Made by a program: the position numbers and the translations under genes. Source: JBDUDK01 sp040002995 (lineage in GTDB: Bacteria; Actinomycetota; Acidimicrobiia; Acidimicrobiales; Ilumatobacteraceae). Taken from it: 64,000 nucleotides of DNA. Below the pieces are notes generated by a model. It searched no databases. It worked only from the letters and a program-made list of their open reading frames with translations, and was not told the origin of the DNA. Below are positions 42,419 to 50,386 of the stretch, piece after piece. The stretch spans positions 1 through 64,000 of the forward strand of contig JBDUDK010000033.1 of NCBI GenBank assembly GCA_040002995.1, given 5' to 3'. How positions within the stretch are numbered: the first letter of the stretch is position 1; each line of letters starts with the position of its first letter.

Positions 42419-43000
42419 ATGCGAGACGACTTCGCGGCCGTCTCCGACGCAACCCTGGTGGTGGCGATCGGCCGCTACCGGCAGGACGCCCTGGCCGAGG
42501 CCTACCGCCGCCACGCCGGAGCGGTCTACGGACTGGCCCGGCGCCTCCTCTTCGAGGCCGCACTCGCGGAAGAGGTCGTCCAAGAGGTCTTCATCCGCCT
42601 GTGGAACAACCCCGACCGTTTCGATTCCGACCGCGGCACCCTTCGGTCGTACCTGCTCGCCCAGACCCACGGCCGGTCGGTCGACTTGCTGCGTTCTGAG
42701 AGCGCGCGGCGAACGCGCGAAGAGCGTCAGGCCCGCGAGACCGCAGAGGCGGGGTACGACGTCGAGCACGAGGTGTGGGATTTGACGACCGCCGAAGGGG
42801 TACGCACGGCGATGGGCCGCTTGCCCGAGCCCGAGAGGCGAGCGATTCAGCTCGCGTACTTCGGCGGCCATACCTACCGCGATGTCGCGGAGATGTTGAA
42901 CGAGCCAGAGGGCACCGTGAAAAGCCGGATCCGCTCGGGCCTCAAGAGACTGCGCGCCGAGCTGGTGGCTGCAGGGATCCGTATGGGAGAGCTGGCATGA
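42419..43000 (+). CDS. ECF sigma factor (SigK-like)
   Basis: The ATG at 42419 gives 193 aa, the usual length of ECF sigmas. Region 2 includes EEVVQEVFIRLWNNPDRFD, and the core-binding part is SYLLAQTHGRSVDLLRSES. Region 4 reads RLPEPERRAIQLAYFGGHTYRDVAEMLNEPEGTVKSRI, a clear helix-turn-helix. The stop overlaps the anti-sigma start (ATGA), as in SigK-RskA modules. A GTG at 42374 in frame is an alternative start. Confidence 0.93.
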   Translation: MRDDFAAVSDATLVVAIGRYRQDALAEAYRRHAGAVYGLARRLLFEAALAEEVVQEVFIRLWNNPDRFDSDRGTLRSYLLAQTHGRSVDLLRSESARRTREERQARETAEAGYDVEHEVWDLTTAEGVRTAMGRLPEPERRAIQLAYFGGHTYRDVAEMLNEPEGTVKSRIRSGLKRLRAELVAAGIRMGELA

Positions 43001-43734
43001 ATCCCGCCGAGATCGAAGCCCTCCTTGGCGCCTACGCCCTCGATGCGGTAAGCGACGACGAGCGCAGGGAGATCGAGGACTATCTCGCCACCGATCCCCG
43101 CGCCCGCGAAGAGGTAGCGCAACACCGTGAGGTCGCCTCGATGCTGGCGTTCACCGGCGCTCCCGCCCCGGACGGTCTGTGGGACCGCATCGCGGCGTCA
43201 CTCGAAGAATCACCTCCGCCCGCGGAAGTGTCACTCGCTCCCGTTACGAGGTTGGCCTCCGAGCGCGCCCGTCGACGCCGGTGGACGCGCCTCGTCGCGA
43301 CGGGTGCGGCCGCCGCCGCCGTCGCGATCGGGCTACTGACGGCTGAAGTCGTCCACCTCAACCACAAGGTCGACAGCGCGGCAGTCGCGGATCCGATCGA
43401 GCAGGGGGCGCAGCGGGCGTTGAAGGACCCGACGGCGCGGCTCGCCCACCTCGCGTCCGCTGATGGTCGGTACGACGTGCTCGCCGCGCTCCGGCCGGAC
43501 GGCACCGGCTTCCTCGTGCCCCACAAGCTGCCGCCGGCGGCCGAGGGCCATACGTACCAGCTGTGGGGCATCCTCGATGGCAAGCCCATCTCGCTCGGTT
43601 TGCTCGGCCGCGAGCCCTCGGTGGTCTCGTTCCGAGCCGACGGTCCAGTGACCACCTTGGCCGTCACCGAGGAGGACCGCCACGGCGCGGTGGTTTCCAC
43701 CCAGACCCCCGTGATGGCCGGCGACCTCGTCTAG
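42997..43734 (+). CDS. Membrane anti-sigma factor (RskA-like)
   Basis: The 245-aa protein has an N-terminal anti-sigma domain (EIEALLGAYALDAVSDDERREIEDYL), one membrane helix (about residues 100-120, LVATGAAAAAVAIGLLTAEVV) and an extracellular RskA domain (LWGILDGKPISLGLLG, VVSFRADGPVTTLAVTEEDRHG). It should hold the ECF sigma at the membrane until proteolysis. No zinc-binding HxxxCxxC motif is present. Confidence 0.92.
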   Translation: MNPAEIEALLGAYALDAVSDDERREIEDYLATDPRAREEVAQHREVASMLAFTGAPAPDGLWDRIAASLEESPPPAEVSLAPVTRLASERARRRRWTRLVATGAAAAAVAIGLLTAEVVHLNHKVDSAAVADPIEQGAQRALKDPTARLAHLASADGRYDVLAALRPDGTGFLVPHKLPPAAEGHTYQLWGILDGKPISLGLLGREPSVVSFRADGPVTTLAVTEEDRHGAVVSTQTPVMAGDLV

Positions 43735-43741
43735 CCGCCCG

Positions 43742-44119
43742 CTAGGTCAGGACGCTTACCTGCGCGCTGTCGAGGTATTCGTCGATGCGGGTGACGCAGC
43801 CCTCGGAGACCCACACGCGCATCATCGCCGGGACGTCGAGGCGGGCTCCGCTCGGGGCGATGCCCGTGAGCACGTGCTGCTGAACGAAACCGTCGTCTAC
43901 GACCAAGCGACGGATGTCTTCGTAGCGCCGGTCCGACACGTTGGCCACCATCCACTTGAGCACTCTCAAGTTCTCCTCGAGAGTCTGCGCCCGCTTGTCG
44001 TAGTTGTGCCAGACGACGACATCGGGCGCGTAGATCGACCTGATCTTGTCGAGGTCGCCCGCCTCCACGGCCTCGAAGAACGCGCTCGCCAATGACTCAA
44101 TGTCAGGGCTGGTCATCAC
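43742..44119 (-). CDS. SnoaL/NTF2-like protein
   Basis: The 125-aa protein has a cone-shaped NTF2 fold pattern (SLASAFFEAVEAGDLDKIRSIYAPDVVVWHN, later GARLDVPAMMRVWVSEGCVTRIDEYLD). Such proteins are isomerases, hydrolases or polyketide cyclases; catalytic residues cannot be assigned. The start may be the second Met (44116). It converges on the anti-sigma gene. Confidence 0.82.
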   Translation of the reverse strand: MMTSPDIESLASAFFEAVEAGDLDKIRSIYAPDVVVWHNYDKRAQTLEENLRVLKWMVANVSDRRYEDIRRLVVDDGFVQQHVLTGIAPSGARLDVPAMMRVWVSEGCVTRIDEYLDSAQVSVLT

Positions 44120-44170
44120 CGTTGTCTAGCGCACCGGCCCACTCAGCTTGGCCGCCGGGCGGCCGATCTG

Positions 44171-47100
44171 TTGGAGGTCGTGGAAGGAACAACAGCAGTC
44201 AAGGGCTCGCGCGCACCGCCCGCTGGCGTGGCGGCGCTGATTGCCGCGTTCGCCGCGGTGGTCTTCCTCGGGCAGGGCAACCATGGCTGGGACAAGGCGG
44301 TAATCGTGGTTGGCGAGTCATTCGCCGCGTACATCGCCGCCTTCTACGCCGGGCGCACCGGGTGGCGCAATCGGTCATTGGCCTGGTGGAGCATCTCGGT
44401 CGCGATGTTCTCGTGGGGCACCGGTCAGATGGCCTGGGCCTACTACCAATTGATCGCCCACCGCGACGCACCGTTTCCCTCGATGGCCGACTTCGGCTAC
44501 CTGGCCCTCGTGCCGTTCGCCATCGTCGGCGTCTCGATCATCTGTTTCGAAAAAGCGCTTACCAGTGAGCGTGTGCGGGCGGTGCTCGACGGTCTCGTCA
44601 TTGCGGTCTCTCTGATGTCGGTGGCGTGGGTTCTGGCGTTGGAACCGGTCTTTGTGGCGCGTGGTGAGACGACGCTCTTTGCTCTCGTGCTCTCGTTCAC
44701 GTACCCAGTCGGGGACATCGTGGTGGTCGCTGTCGTGCTCACCACCCTTCTGCGCGTGGGATTGCAGCACCGACAGCTGCGGTTGCTCGGCCTCGGGTTC
44801 GCGATCCTCGCGGTGGCCGACGGTCTGTTCAGCTACTTGGTGGCGACCGGGACGGTCAGCTCGTACACCTTGAGCGACGTTGGCTGGTTCGCAGGCTTCC
44901 TCGTGGTCGCGCTTTCGGCCGCCACCTCGGCGGAGGTCGTTAAGCCGGCCGGCAACGAACGGCCGGGTAGCAGCCGTCTCTTCTTGGTTTTCGGTCCGTT
45001 GACACTGGCGATCGGAGTGTCCCTCGCGGAGCTGCTCAGCGGGCCCCGCGACGCGGTGCTGGTGTATTCCGTGTTGGCCCTCGCCATCGTTGCCATGGGG
45101 CGCCAGCTGGCCGTCCAACTCGAGAATGCCGGCCTCACCGTCGCACTGCGGGCGAGGTTGCTCGAGCTCGAGCGGAGCCAAGCCCGCTTTCGAGCGGTGT
45201 TCGACGAGTCGAAGGACGTCGTCTGCCTAATCAGCGACGACGGTTGCCTGATCGAGGCCAGTGCGGCCATGGAATCGATGCTCTTTTGGCCATTGGCACA
45301 CGTGCGGGGCCGCTATCTCATGGAGTTTGTACATCCCGACGACCTCGAGAAGGTTCAGACCGCGTTCGTGGACTTTCTCGGGGGGTACGGCGCTTCCGAG
45401 GGCCAGTTCCGCTTCCTCGACGGCAAGGGCAACTACCGCTGGATCGAGGGAGGCGGTTCAGATCTTCGTGACCACCCCGCGGTACAGGCCCTGGTCGTGA
45501 GCCTCCACGACATCGGCGAGCGCGTGCGCAGCCAGTCCGCGTTGCACGTGGCGCAACAGCGCTTCCAAGCGGCGTTCGACGAGGCGCCCATCGGGATGGC
45601 CCTCGCCACGATGGACGGTCGGTTCATCATGGTGAACCGATCGCTGCATCGCATTCTCGGCTACGCGCCGGGTGCACTCGTCGGCATGTCCAACGTCGAC
45701 ATCACCCATCCGGACGATCTGGCGCACAGCCGGCTCGAGATGCAACGGCTAAGTGCCGGCGAGATCAGCGGCTATCAGCTCGAGAAGCGCTACATCCACG
45801 CCGATGGGCACACGGTATGGGTGGCGCTGAGCGTATCGATGGTGCCCGAACCCGACGGCGAGAGCTACGTGGTGGGCCAGATCGAAGACATCACGCAGCG
45901 AAAGGCGATCGCCGAGCACCTCGAGCACTCTGCCGTGCATGACGCGCTCACAGGACTGCCCAACCGCGTGTATTTCGTCGGACGTCTCGACGAGGCGCTG
46001 CGGCGCGCCGAACGCGAGGGAACCCGCATCGGCGTTGTGTTCCTCGACGTCGATCGCTTCAAGGTTGTGAACGACTCCCTCGGTCACGCCGCGGGCGACG
46101 AATTGCTCAAGGCCGTCGCCGATCGCTTGAGGGAGAGTTTGCGGCCCAACGACGTCGTCGCTCGATTCGGCGGCGACGAGTTCACTGTGCTGGTCGAACG
46201 GGTCGCCGACGAGGCAGCTGCGATGGAGATGGCCGACCGCGTACTGCGGATTCTGAGCCGTCCGGTGAACCTGTCCCATGGCGAGACATACGTGAGCGCG
46301 AGCCTGGGCGTGGCGATCTCCGAACCGGCGACATCAGGTGCAGAGCTGCTCCGTAACGCCGACACCGCCATGTACGTGGCCAAGCAGCGCGGGCGCGGCC
46401 GGGTGGAGCTCTTCGCCCCGCTCAGCCACACGAATGCCGTCAGCCAGCTCCGTACCGAAAACGACCTTCACCGTGCCCTTGAGCGCCGCGAGTTCCGCCT
46501 TCACTATCAGCCGATCGTTGACCTCCGCAGCGGTCAAGTGGTCGGCTTCGAGGCCCTCGTCCGCTGGCAGCACCCGACGCGTGGATTGCTGGCACCGGGG
46601 GAATTCATTGGCCTCGCCGAAGAGACCGGCCTGATCGTGCCGATTGGCGCCTGGGTGCTCGAGCAGGCGTGCGCCCAAACAGCGCGTTGGCAGAAGGCCC
46701 AAGGCGACCGTGACCCCGTGACCATCAACGTGAACCTGTCGCCTCGACAGCTCGGCACGTACGAGCTCACCGAACAGGTCCGAGCCGTTCTGGCCCGCAC
46801 CGGCATTCGAGAGAGAAGTCTGTGCCTGGAGATCACCGAGAGCGGCCTGATGGTCGACACCACCGAAGCACTCGCCCGGCTGTCATCGCTGCACGCGTTG
46901 GGTGTCCGTTTGAGCATCGACGACTTCGGCACGGGGTACTCGTCGCTCACCTATTTGAAGCGCTTCCCGGTCGACTCGCTGAAGATTGATCGCACGTTCG
47001 TGGACGGACTCGGCACCGAGCCGGAGGACACGGCGATCGTGTCGGCCGTCATCGGCCTGGCCCACTCGCTCGGTCTGGTGGCCGTGGCGGAGGGGGTCGA

Positions 47101-47296
47101 GACCGTCGAACAACTCACCCGCCTCCGGGCGATGGGCTGCGATCTCGGACAGGGCTACTACTTCGGACGGCCCGTCCCCGCGGCCGCGCTCGGCGATGAC
47201 CCCTGCGCCGAGCTTCACTCGTGGCAACTCGACGGCCGGTGGGTCCCTGAGGAGCTCGACGAACTGCCGTCGACGTCGGTCACCTCACGCGACTGA
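44171..47296 (+). CDS. Membrane PAS-PAS-GGDEF-EAL cyclic-di-GMP protein
   Basis: The 1041-aa protein has a multi-helix N-terminal membrane domain (residues about 18-310), two PAS domains (about 335-450 and 460-575), GGDEF (about 585-745) and EAL (about 760-1010). The GGDEF site is intact (RFGGDEF) with an I-site RPND five residues before it. The EAL has FEALVRW, LEITESG, IDDFGTGYSS and KIDRTFV. Both synthesis and hydrolysis of c-di-GMP look possible. The start is uncertain: TTG at 44171 or GTG at 44180. Confidence 0.93.
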   Translation: MEVVEGTTAVKGSRAPPAGVAALIAAFAAVVFLGQGNHGWDKAVIVVGESFAAYIAAFYAGRTGWRNRSLAWWSISVAMFSWGTGQMAWAYYQLIAHRDAPFPSMADFGYLALVPFAIVGVSIICFEKALTSERVRAVLDGLVIAVSLMSVAWVLALEPVFVARGETTLFALVLSFTYPVGDIVVVAVVLTTLLRVGLQHRQLRLLGLGFAILAVADGLFSYLVATGTVSSYTLSDVGWFAGFLVVALSAATSAEVVKPAGNERPGSSRLFLVFGPLTLAIGVSLAELLSGPRDAVLVYSVLALAIVAMGRQLAVQLENAGLTVALRARLLELERSQARFRAVFDESKDVVCLISDDGCLIEASAAMESMLFWPLAHVRGRYLMEFVHPDDLEKVQTAFVDFLGGYGASEGQFRFLDGKGNYRWIEGGGSDLRDHPAVQALVVSLHDIGERVRSQSALHVAQQRFQAAFDEAPIGMALATMDGRFIMVNRSLHRILGYAPGALVGMSNVDITHPDDLAHSRLEMQRLSAGEISGYQLEKRYIHADGHTVWVALSVSMVPEPDGESYVVGQIEDITQRKAIAEHLEHSAVHDALTGLPNRVYFVGRLDEALRRAEREGTRIGVVFLDVDRFKVVNDSLGHAAGDELLKAVADRLRESLRPNDVVARFGGDEFTVLVERVADEAAAMEMADRVLRILSRPVNLSHGETYVSASLGVAISEPATSGAELLRNADTAMYVAKQRGRGRVELFAPLSHTNAVSQLRTENDLHRALERREFRLHYQPIVDLRSGQVVGFEALVRWQHPTRGLLAPGEFIGLAEETGLIVPIGAWVLEQACAQTARWQKAQGDRDPVTINVNLSPRQLGTYELTEQVRAVLARTGIRERSLCLEITESGLMVDTTEALARLSSLHALGVRLSIDDFGTGYSSLTYLKRFPVDSLKIDRTFVDGLGTEPEDTAIVSAVIGLAHSLGLVAVAEGVETVEQLTRLRAMGCDLGQGYYFGRPVPAAALGDDPCAELHSWQLDGRWVPEELDELPSTSVTSRD

Positions 47297-47306
47297 CGCG
47301 CCGACT

Positions 47307-47312
47307 TATCGT
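47307..47312 (+). promoter_or_regulatory. -10 box of the RidA-family gene (leaderless)
   Basis: TATCGT ends 7 nt before the GTG at 47320, which favours that start over the GTG at 47311 inside the box. Confidence 0.5.
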
Positions 47313-47319
47313 GGTCGAT

Positions 47320-47706
47320 GTGAACACTCCGGTGAACCCGCGCGAGCTGGCACCGCCCGCGGCGAACTACAGCCACGCGTTCGTGTCGCCGGCGGGCAGC
47401 AGCCTCATCCATACGTCTGGCGTCGTGCCCATCCGTCGTGACGGGTCCGTGCCCTCGGGCATCGTCGATCAGGTCGAAGTGGTGTGGGCCAACATCCGGA
47501 CGATCCTTGGTGCGGCCGGCTTCTTGATGAGCGAAGTGGTCTCCGTGACCACCTACGTGGTGGCCGGCGAGGACCTCGGCCATGTGATGGCCGCACGCGA
47601 TCGCGCGATGGCGGGCCACCGACCCGCGTCGACGCTCGTGGTCGTGCCGCAACTCGCCCGCCCAGAGTGGAGGGTCGAGATCGCGGTCGTTGCCGCCCAA
47701 TCGTGA
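47320..47706 (+). CDS. RidA/YjgF-family protein
   Basis: The 128-aa form starts VNTPVNPRELAPPAANYSHA. The core has IHTSGVVPIRRDGSVPSGIVDQVEVVWANI and RPASTLVVVPQLARPEWRVEIAVVA, typical of the trimeric RidA fold. The family deaminates reactive imines. The conserved Arg of the active site corresponds to RPA..TLV. The start at 47320 is chosen because of the -10 box. Confidence 0.88.
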   Translation: MNTPVNPRELAPPAANYSHAFVSPAGSSLIHTSGVVPIRRDGSVPSGIVDQVEVVWANIRTILGAAGFLMSEVVSVTTYVVAGEDLGHVMAARDRAMAGHRPASTLVVVPQLARPEWRVEIAVVAAQS

Positions 47707-47707
47707 G

Positions 47708-48748
47708 TTAGTCGAGGACGTCGAGAAGAGGCCGAACGTCGAGCCGCTCGAACGCGGGGAGCGCCATCGTCACCGCGTCTTTCTGCAGCCTCTGCCATAT
47801 CGCGTGCTGGAAGAAGTTGTCACCCTCACGAATCACGTAGTTCAAGATGAAAAAACGGTAGGCCTCGCCGAGGAACAAGACATCCTCCTCGCGTAGCGGG
47901 AAGACCCGGTGGTAGGCGCGCAGGAAACGTTGGAACCGTGGTTCGAGCAGTGTGTGCGGCCCGTACGAGAACATCGTGCGATCACCGGTGCGGCTCGACA
48001 CCCGCGAGAAGAAGTAGAAGTCGAGCATGCGCGAATCGATGCGGAACCAGTCGTAGTCCCAGCGGCTGAAGAGCCGGAAACGGTCGCCGACGTTCTCGAC
48101 AGAGAAGTTGCCGAGGTTCCAGTCGATCAGCACCGGGATCTTCCACCACTTGTCGTAGCCGCTGTTGTCGAGAGCCTCGAGGAAGTCGTGGCAGTGCCGT
48201 CGCACGATCGCGAGCTCCGCGCGGTCGAAACCGAAGCGCGCCGATGCGTGACGATCGTTCAACAGGTCGAACAAGTGGATCGCGTCGCTCTTGATCGACT
48301 TCGACGTCAGCGGCACCTGGCGCGAGATGCGGTTGCAGGCAAGGTGAAAGTCGGCGACCTCCTCGGCGAGGTTGTCGATCTGGCGATCGTCGAGAACCCG
48401 CGGAAGGGCGTCTCGGCGCGGCACGTCTTCGTAGAAGACGGTCCAGAGCTCCCCGGTGTAGTGCGTGAAGACGCGCCCATCGCGGGTGAGGACATCGGCG
48501 AGCAGGTTGCGGTGCCGGGTGCGCTGCAAGAGCTCGCGACATTGGTGGAGGCGGTCGTGGTCCTCGCGGAACAAAAAGTACGACCCGTAGGAGGAGACCT
48601 TCGTGACCACGCTCGAACCACCTTCGAGCTCGAGGCGGTAGACGTGATTGGTAGAAACCATGGCGCTGACTTCCACGACCTCCCTGATCGCCCTGGGATC
48701 GCCGTAGTCGGACCACGCCGCCCGCACGGTCTCCACCACGTCGGCCAT
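47708..48748 (-). CDS. Aminoglycoside-phosphotransferase-fold protein with altered catalytic motif
   Basis: The 346-aa protein (ATG at 48748) has the APH/choline-kinase fold. The N-lobe is STNHVYRLELEGGSSVVTKVSS, with Lys as a candidate ATP ligand. The loop LIDWNLGNFSV stands where HGDxxxxN is expected. RWDYDWFRIDSRMLDFYF corresponds to the metal-binding Asp region. The catalytic Asp is retained (LIDWN) but the His-Gly is lost. The substrate is unknown. It is divergent from an MFS exporter. Confidence 0.75.
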   Translation of the reverse strand: MADVVETVRAAWSDYGDPRAIREVVEVSAMVSTNHVYRLELEGGSSVVTKVSSYGSYFLFREDHDRLHQCRELLQRTRHRNLLADVLTRDGRVFTHYTGELWTVFYEDVPRRDALPRVLDDRQIDNLAEEVADFHLACNRISRQVPLTSKSIKSDAIHLFDLLNDRHASARFGFDRAELAIVRRHCHDFLEALDNSGYDKWWKIPVLIDWNLGNFSVENVGDRFRLFSRWDYDWFRIDSRMLDFYFFSRVSSRTGDRTMFSYGPHTLLEPRFQRFLRAYHRVFPLREEDVLFLGEAYRFFILNYVIREGDNFFQHAIWQRLQKDAVTMALPAFERLDVRPLLDVLD

Positions 48749-48805
48749 CAACCCAGTGTGTCGCACGGCTTTCCCTCGGGGGCACGCTGCCGCCAGACTG
48801 GGTAG

Positions 48806-50338
48806 GTGAGCACGGTCGACACGACACCCGCGTCGACCCTGACCCCCCGTCAGGTGAGAACGGTCTTCGTCGGGCTCATGGTCAGCCTGCTTTTGTCATC
48901 GCTCGACACCACCATCGTCGCAACCGCCCTGCCCACGATCGCCGGCAACCTCGGCGGCCTCGAGCACATCGCGTGGGTGGCGACGGCGTACCTGCTCACC
49001 TCCACCGCGGCCACACCGTTGTTCGGGAAGCTGTCCGACTTGTACGGCCGCAAGGCGCTGTTTCGCGCTGCGATCGTGATCTTCCTCGTCGGCTCGCTTC
49101 TGGCCGGCGCATCCCAGTCGTTCTTTCAGCTCGTCATGGCCCGCGGCGTGCAGGGCATCGGCGCGGGCGGCTTGATGGCCATGAGCTTCGTGATCATCGG
49201 CGACATCGTCCCGCCCCGGCAGCGGGGCCGCTACGTCGGTTTCCTCACGAGCGTGTTCGCGTTCGGAAGCGTCACCGGCCCGCTCATCGGCGGCTTCTTC
49301 GTCGACAACCTCACATGGCGATGGATCTTCACGGTGAACATCCCGATCGGGATTGTCGCGTGGTTCGTGACCTCGGTGGCGCTGCGCATTCCGTTCAATC
49401 GCCGTCCTCATAAGATCGATTTCGCCGGCGCGGCCCTCCTCGTCGCCGGCGTCACGAGCATCATTTTGATGACCACGTGGGGCGGCAAGGAGTACCCGTG
49501 GGGCTCGCCCCGCATCATCGCGTTGGGGATTCTCGGCGCCGTGCTCGTGGTCGCCTTCTGCTTGTGGGAGCAGCGCGCCGAAGAGCCGATCCTGCCGATG
49601 CGCCTGTTCCGCAACCGTGTCTTCACGATCTCGGTGGCGATGGGTTTCTTCATCGGCTCCGCGCTGTATTCCTCAGATTCCTTTCTTCCGCTGTTCCTGC
49701 AGGCGGTCACCGGGGCGTCGGCAACGAAGGCCGGCCTGCTGCTGACGCCGTTGATGGCCGGCGTGACGGTGAGCGCGATCCTGAGCGGTCGCCTCACCGC
49801 CCGAACGGGTCGTTACAAGCATTGGCCGATCCTCGGAGGCACGCTGGCCGTCACCGGCATGGTGCTGCTGGCCCAGATCCACGCGGGCATCTCGAGGGGC
49901 TACGTGTCGCTGGCCATGGTGATACTCGGCGCCGGCCTCGGTATGACGATGCCGACGATGACACTGGCGGTTCAGAACTCCGTCGACTGGAAGGACCTCG
50001 GGGTGGCGACATCGGCGGTCACGTTCATCCGGTCACTCGGTGGTGCCGTCGGGCTGGCCGCGTACGGTGCGGTGTTCGGCGGTCGCATCAACCGTCTCGC
50101 GCCAGAGCTCCGTCGACTGGTCGAGAGCCCAGCGAGCATCAAGGCCCTGCCCGAACCTACGCACGGTTTGGTGATCCATGCCCTCGCGCACGCGATTCAG
50201 GGGGTGTTCGTCGTCGCGGCGCCGGTGATGCTGATCGCGTGGGTGATCAGCTTCTTTATGCCCGAGCTTCCCCTGCGGGACACCTCGGCGCTCGATCGCA
50301 GCAAGAGCGACCTCGGCACCGCGCCCGCCCTTCACTAA
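48806..50338 (+). CDS. MFS drug exporter of the DHA2 (14-helix) family
   Basis: The 510-aa protein has about 14 membrane helices. Signatures are LLSSLDTTIVATALPTIAGNLGG (motif D1), GKLSDLYGRKALF (motif A) and GVQGIGAGGLMAMSFVIIGDIVPPRQRG. It is a proton-driven exporter similar to EmrB/QacA. The GTG start has no Shine-Dalgarno; a CAGACT 6 nt upstream is a weak -10. The hut operon follows 44 nt downstream. Confidence 0.92.
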   Translation: MSTVDTTPASTLTPRQVRTVFVGLMVSLLLSSLDTTIVATALPTIAGNLGGLEHIAWVATAYLLTSTAATPLFGKLSDLYGRKALFRAAIVIFLVGSLLAGASQSFFQLVMARGVQGIGAGGLMAMSFVIIGDIVPPRQRGRYVGFLTSVFAFGSVTGPLIGGFFVDNLTWRWIFTVNIPIGIVAWFVTSVALRIPFNRRPHKIDFAGAALLVAGVTSIILMTTWGGKEYPWGSPRIIALGILGAVLVVAFCLWEQRAEEPILPMRLFRNRVFTISVAMGFFIGSALYSSDSFLPLFLQAVTGASATKAGLLLTPLMAGVTVSAILSGRLTARTGRYKHWPILGGTLAVTGMVLLAQIHAGISRGYVSLAMVILGAGLGMTMPTMTLAVQNSVDWKDLGVATSAVTFIRSLGGAVGLAAYGAVFGGRINRLAPELRRLVESPASIKALPEPTHGLVIHALAHAIQGVFVVAAPVMLIAWVISFFMPELPLRDTSALDRSKSDLGTAPALH

Positions 50339-50344
50339 ACGACG

Positions 50345-50350
50345 TAACGT
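50345..50350 (+). promoter_or_regulatory. Candidate -10 box of the hut operon
   Basis: TAACGT lies 9 nt before an ATG at 50360 and 32 nt before the hutH GTG. The hutH start itself has GGAGG. Confidence 0.35.
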
Positions 50351-50359
50351 CGGTCGTTG

Positions 50360-50386
50360 ATGATCGAGCGCCGGAGGCGTGGGTGA
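50360..50386 (+). other. Possible 8-codon leader ORF of hutH
   Basis: The ATG at 50360 opens a frame MIERRRRG whose stop (50384-50386) overlaps the hutH GTG as GTGA. It starts near the predicted transcription start. The four Arg codons could slow ribosomes, but no attenuator hairpin was identified. Confidence 0.3.

Noticed and set aside
49477..50382. Open frame extending hutH 302 codons upstream through the MFS gene
   Set aside because: HutH homology begins at the GTG at 50383, which has a well-placed GGAGG. The upstream part is the MFS gene in another frame.
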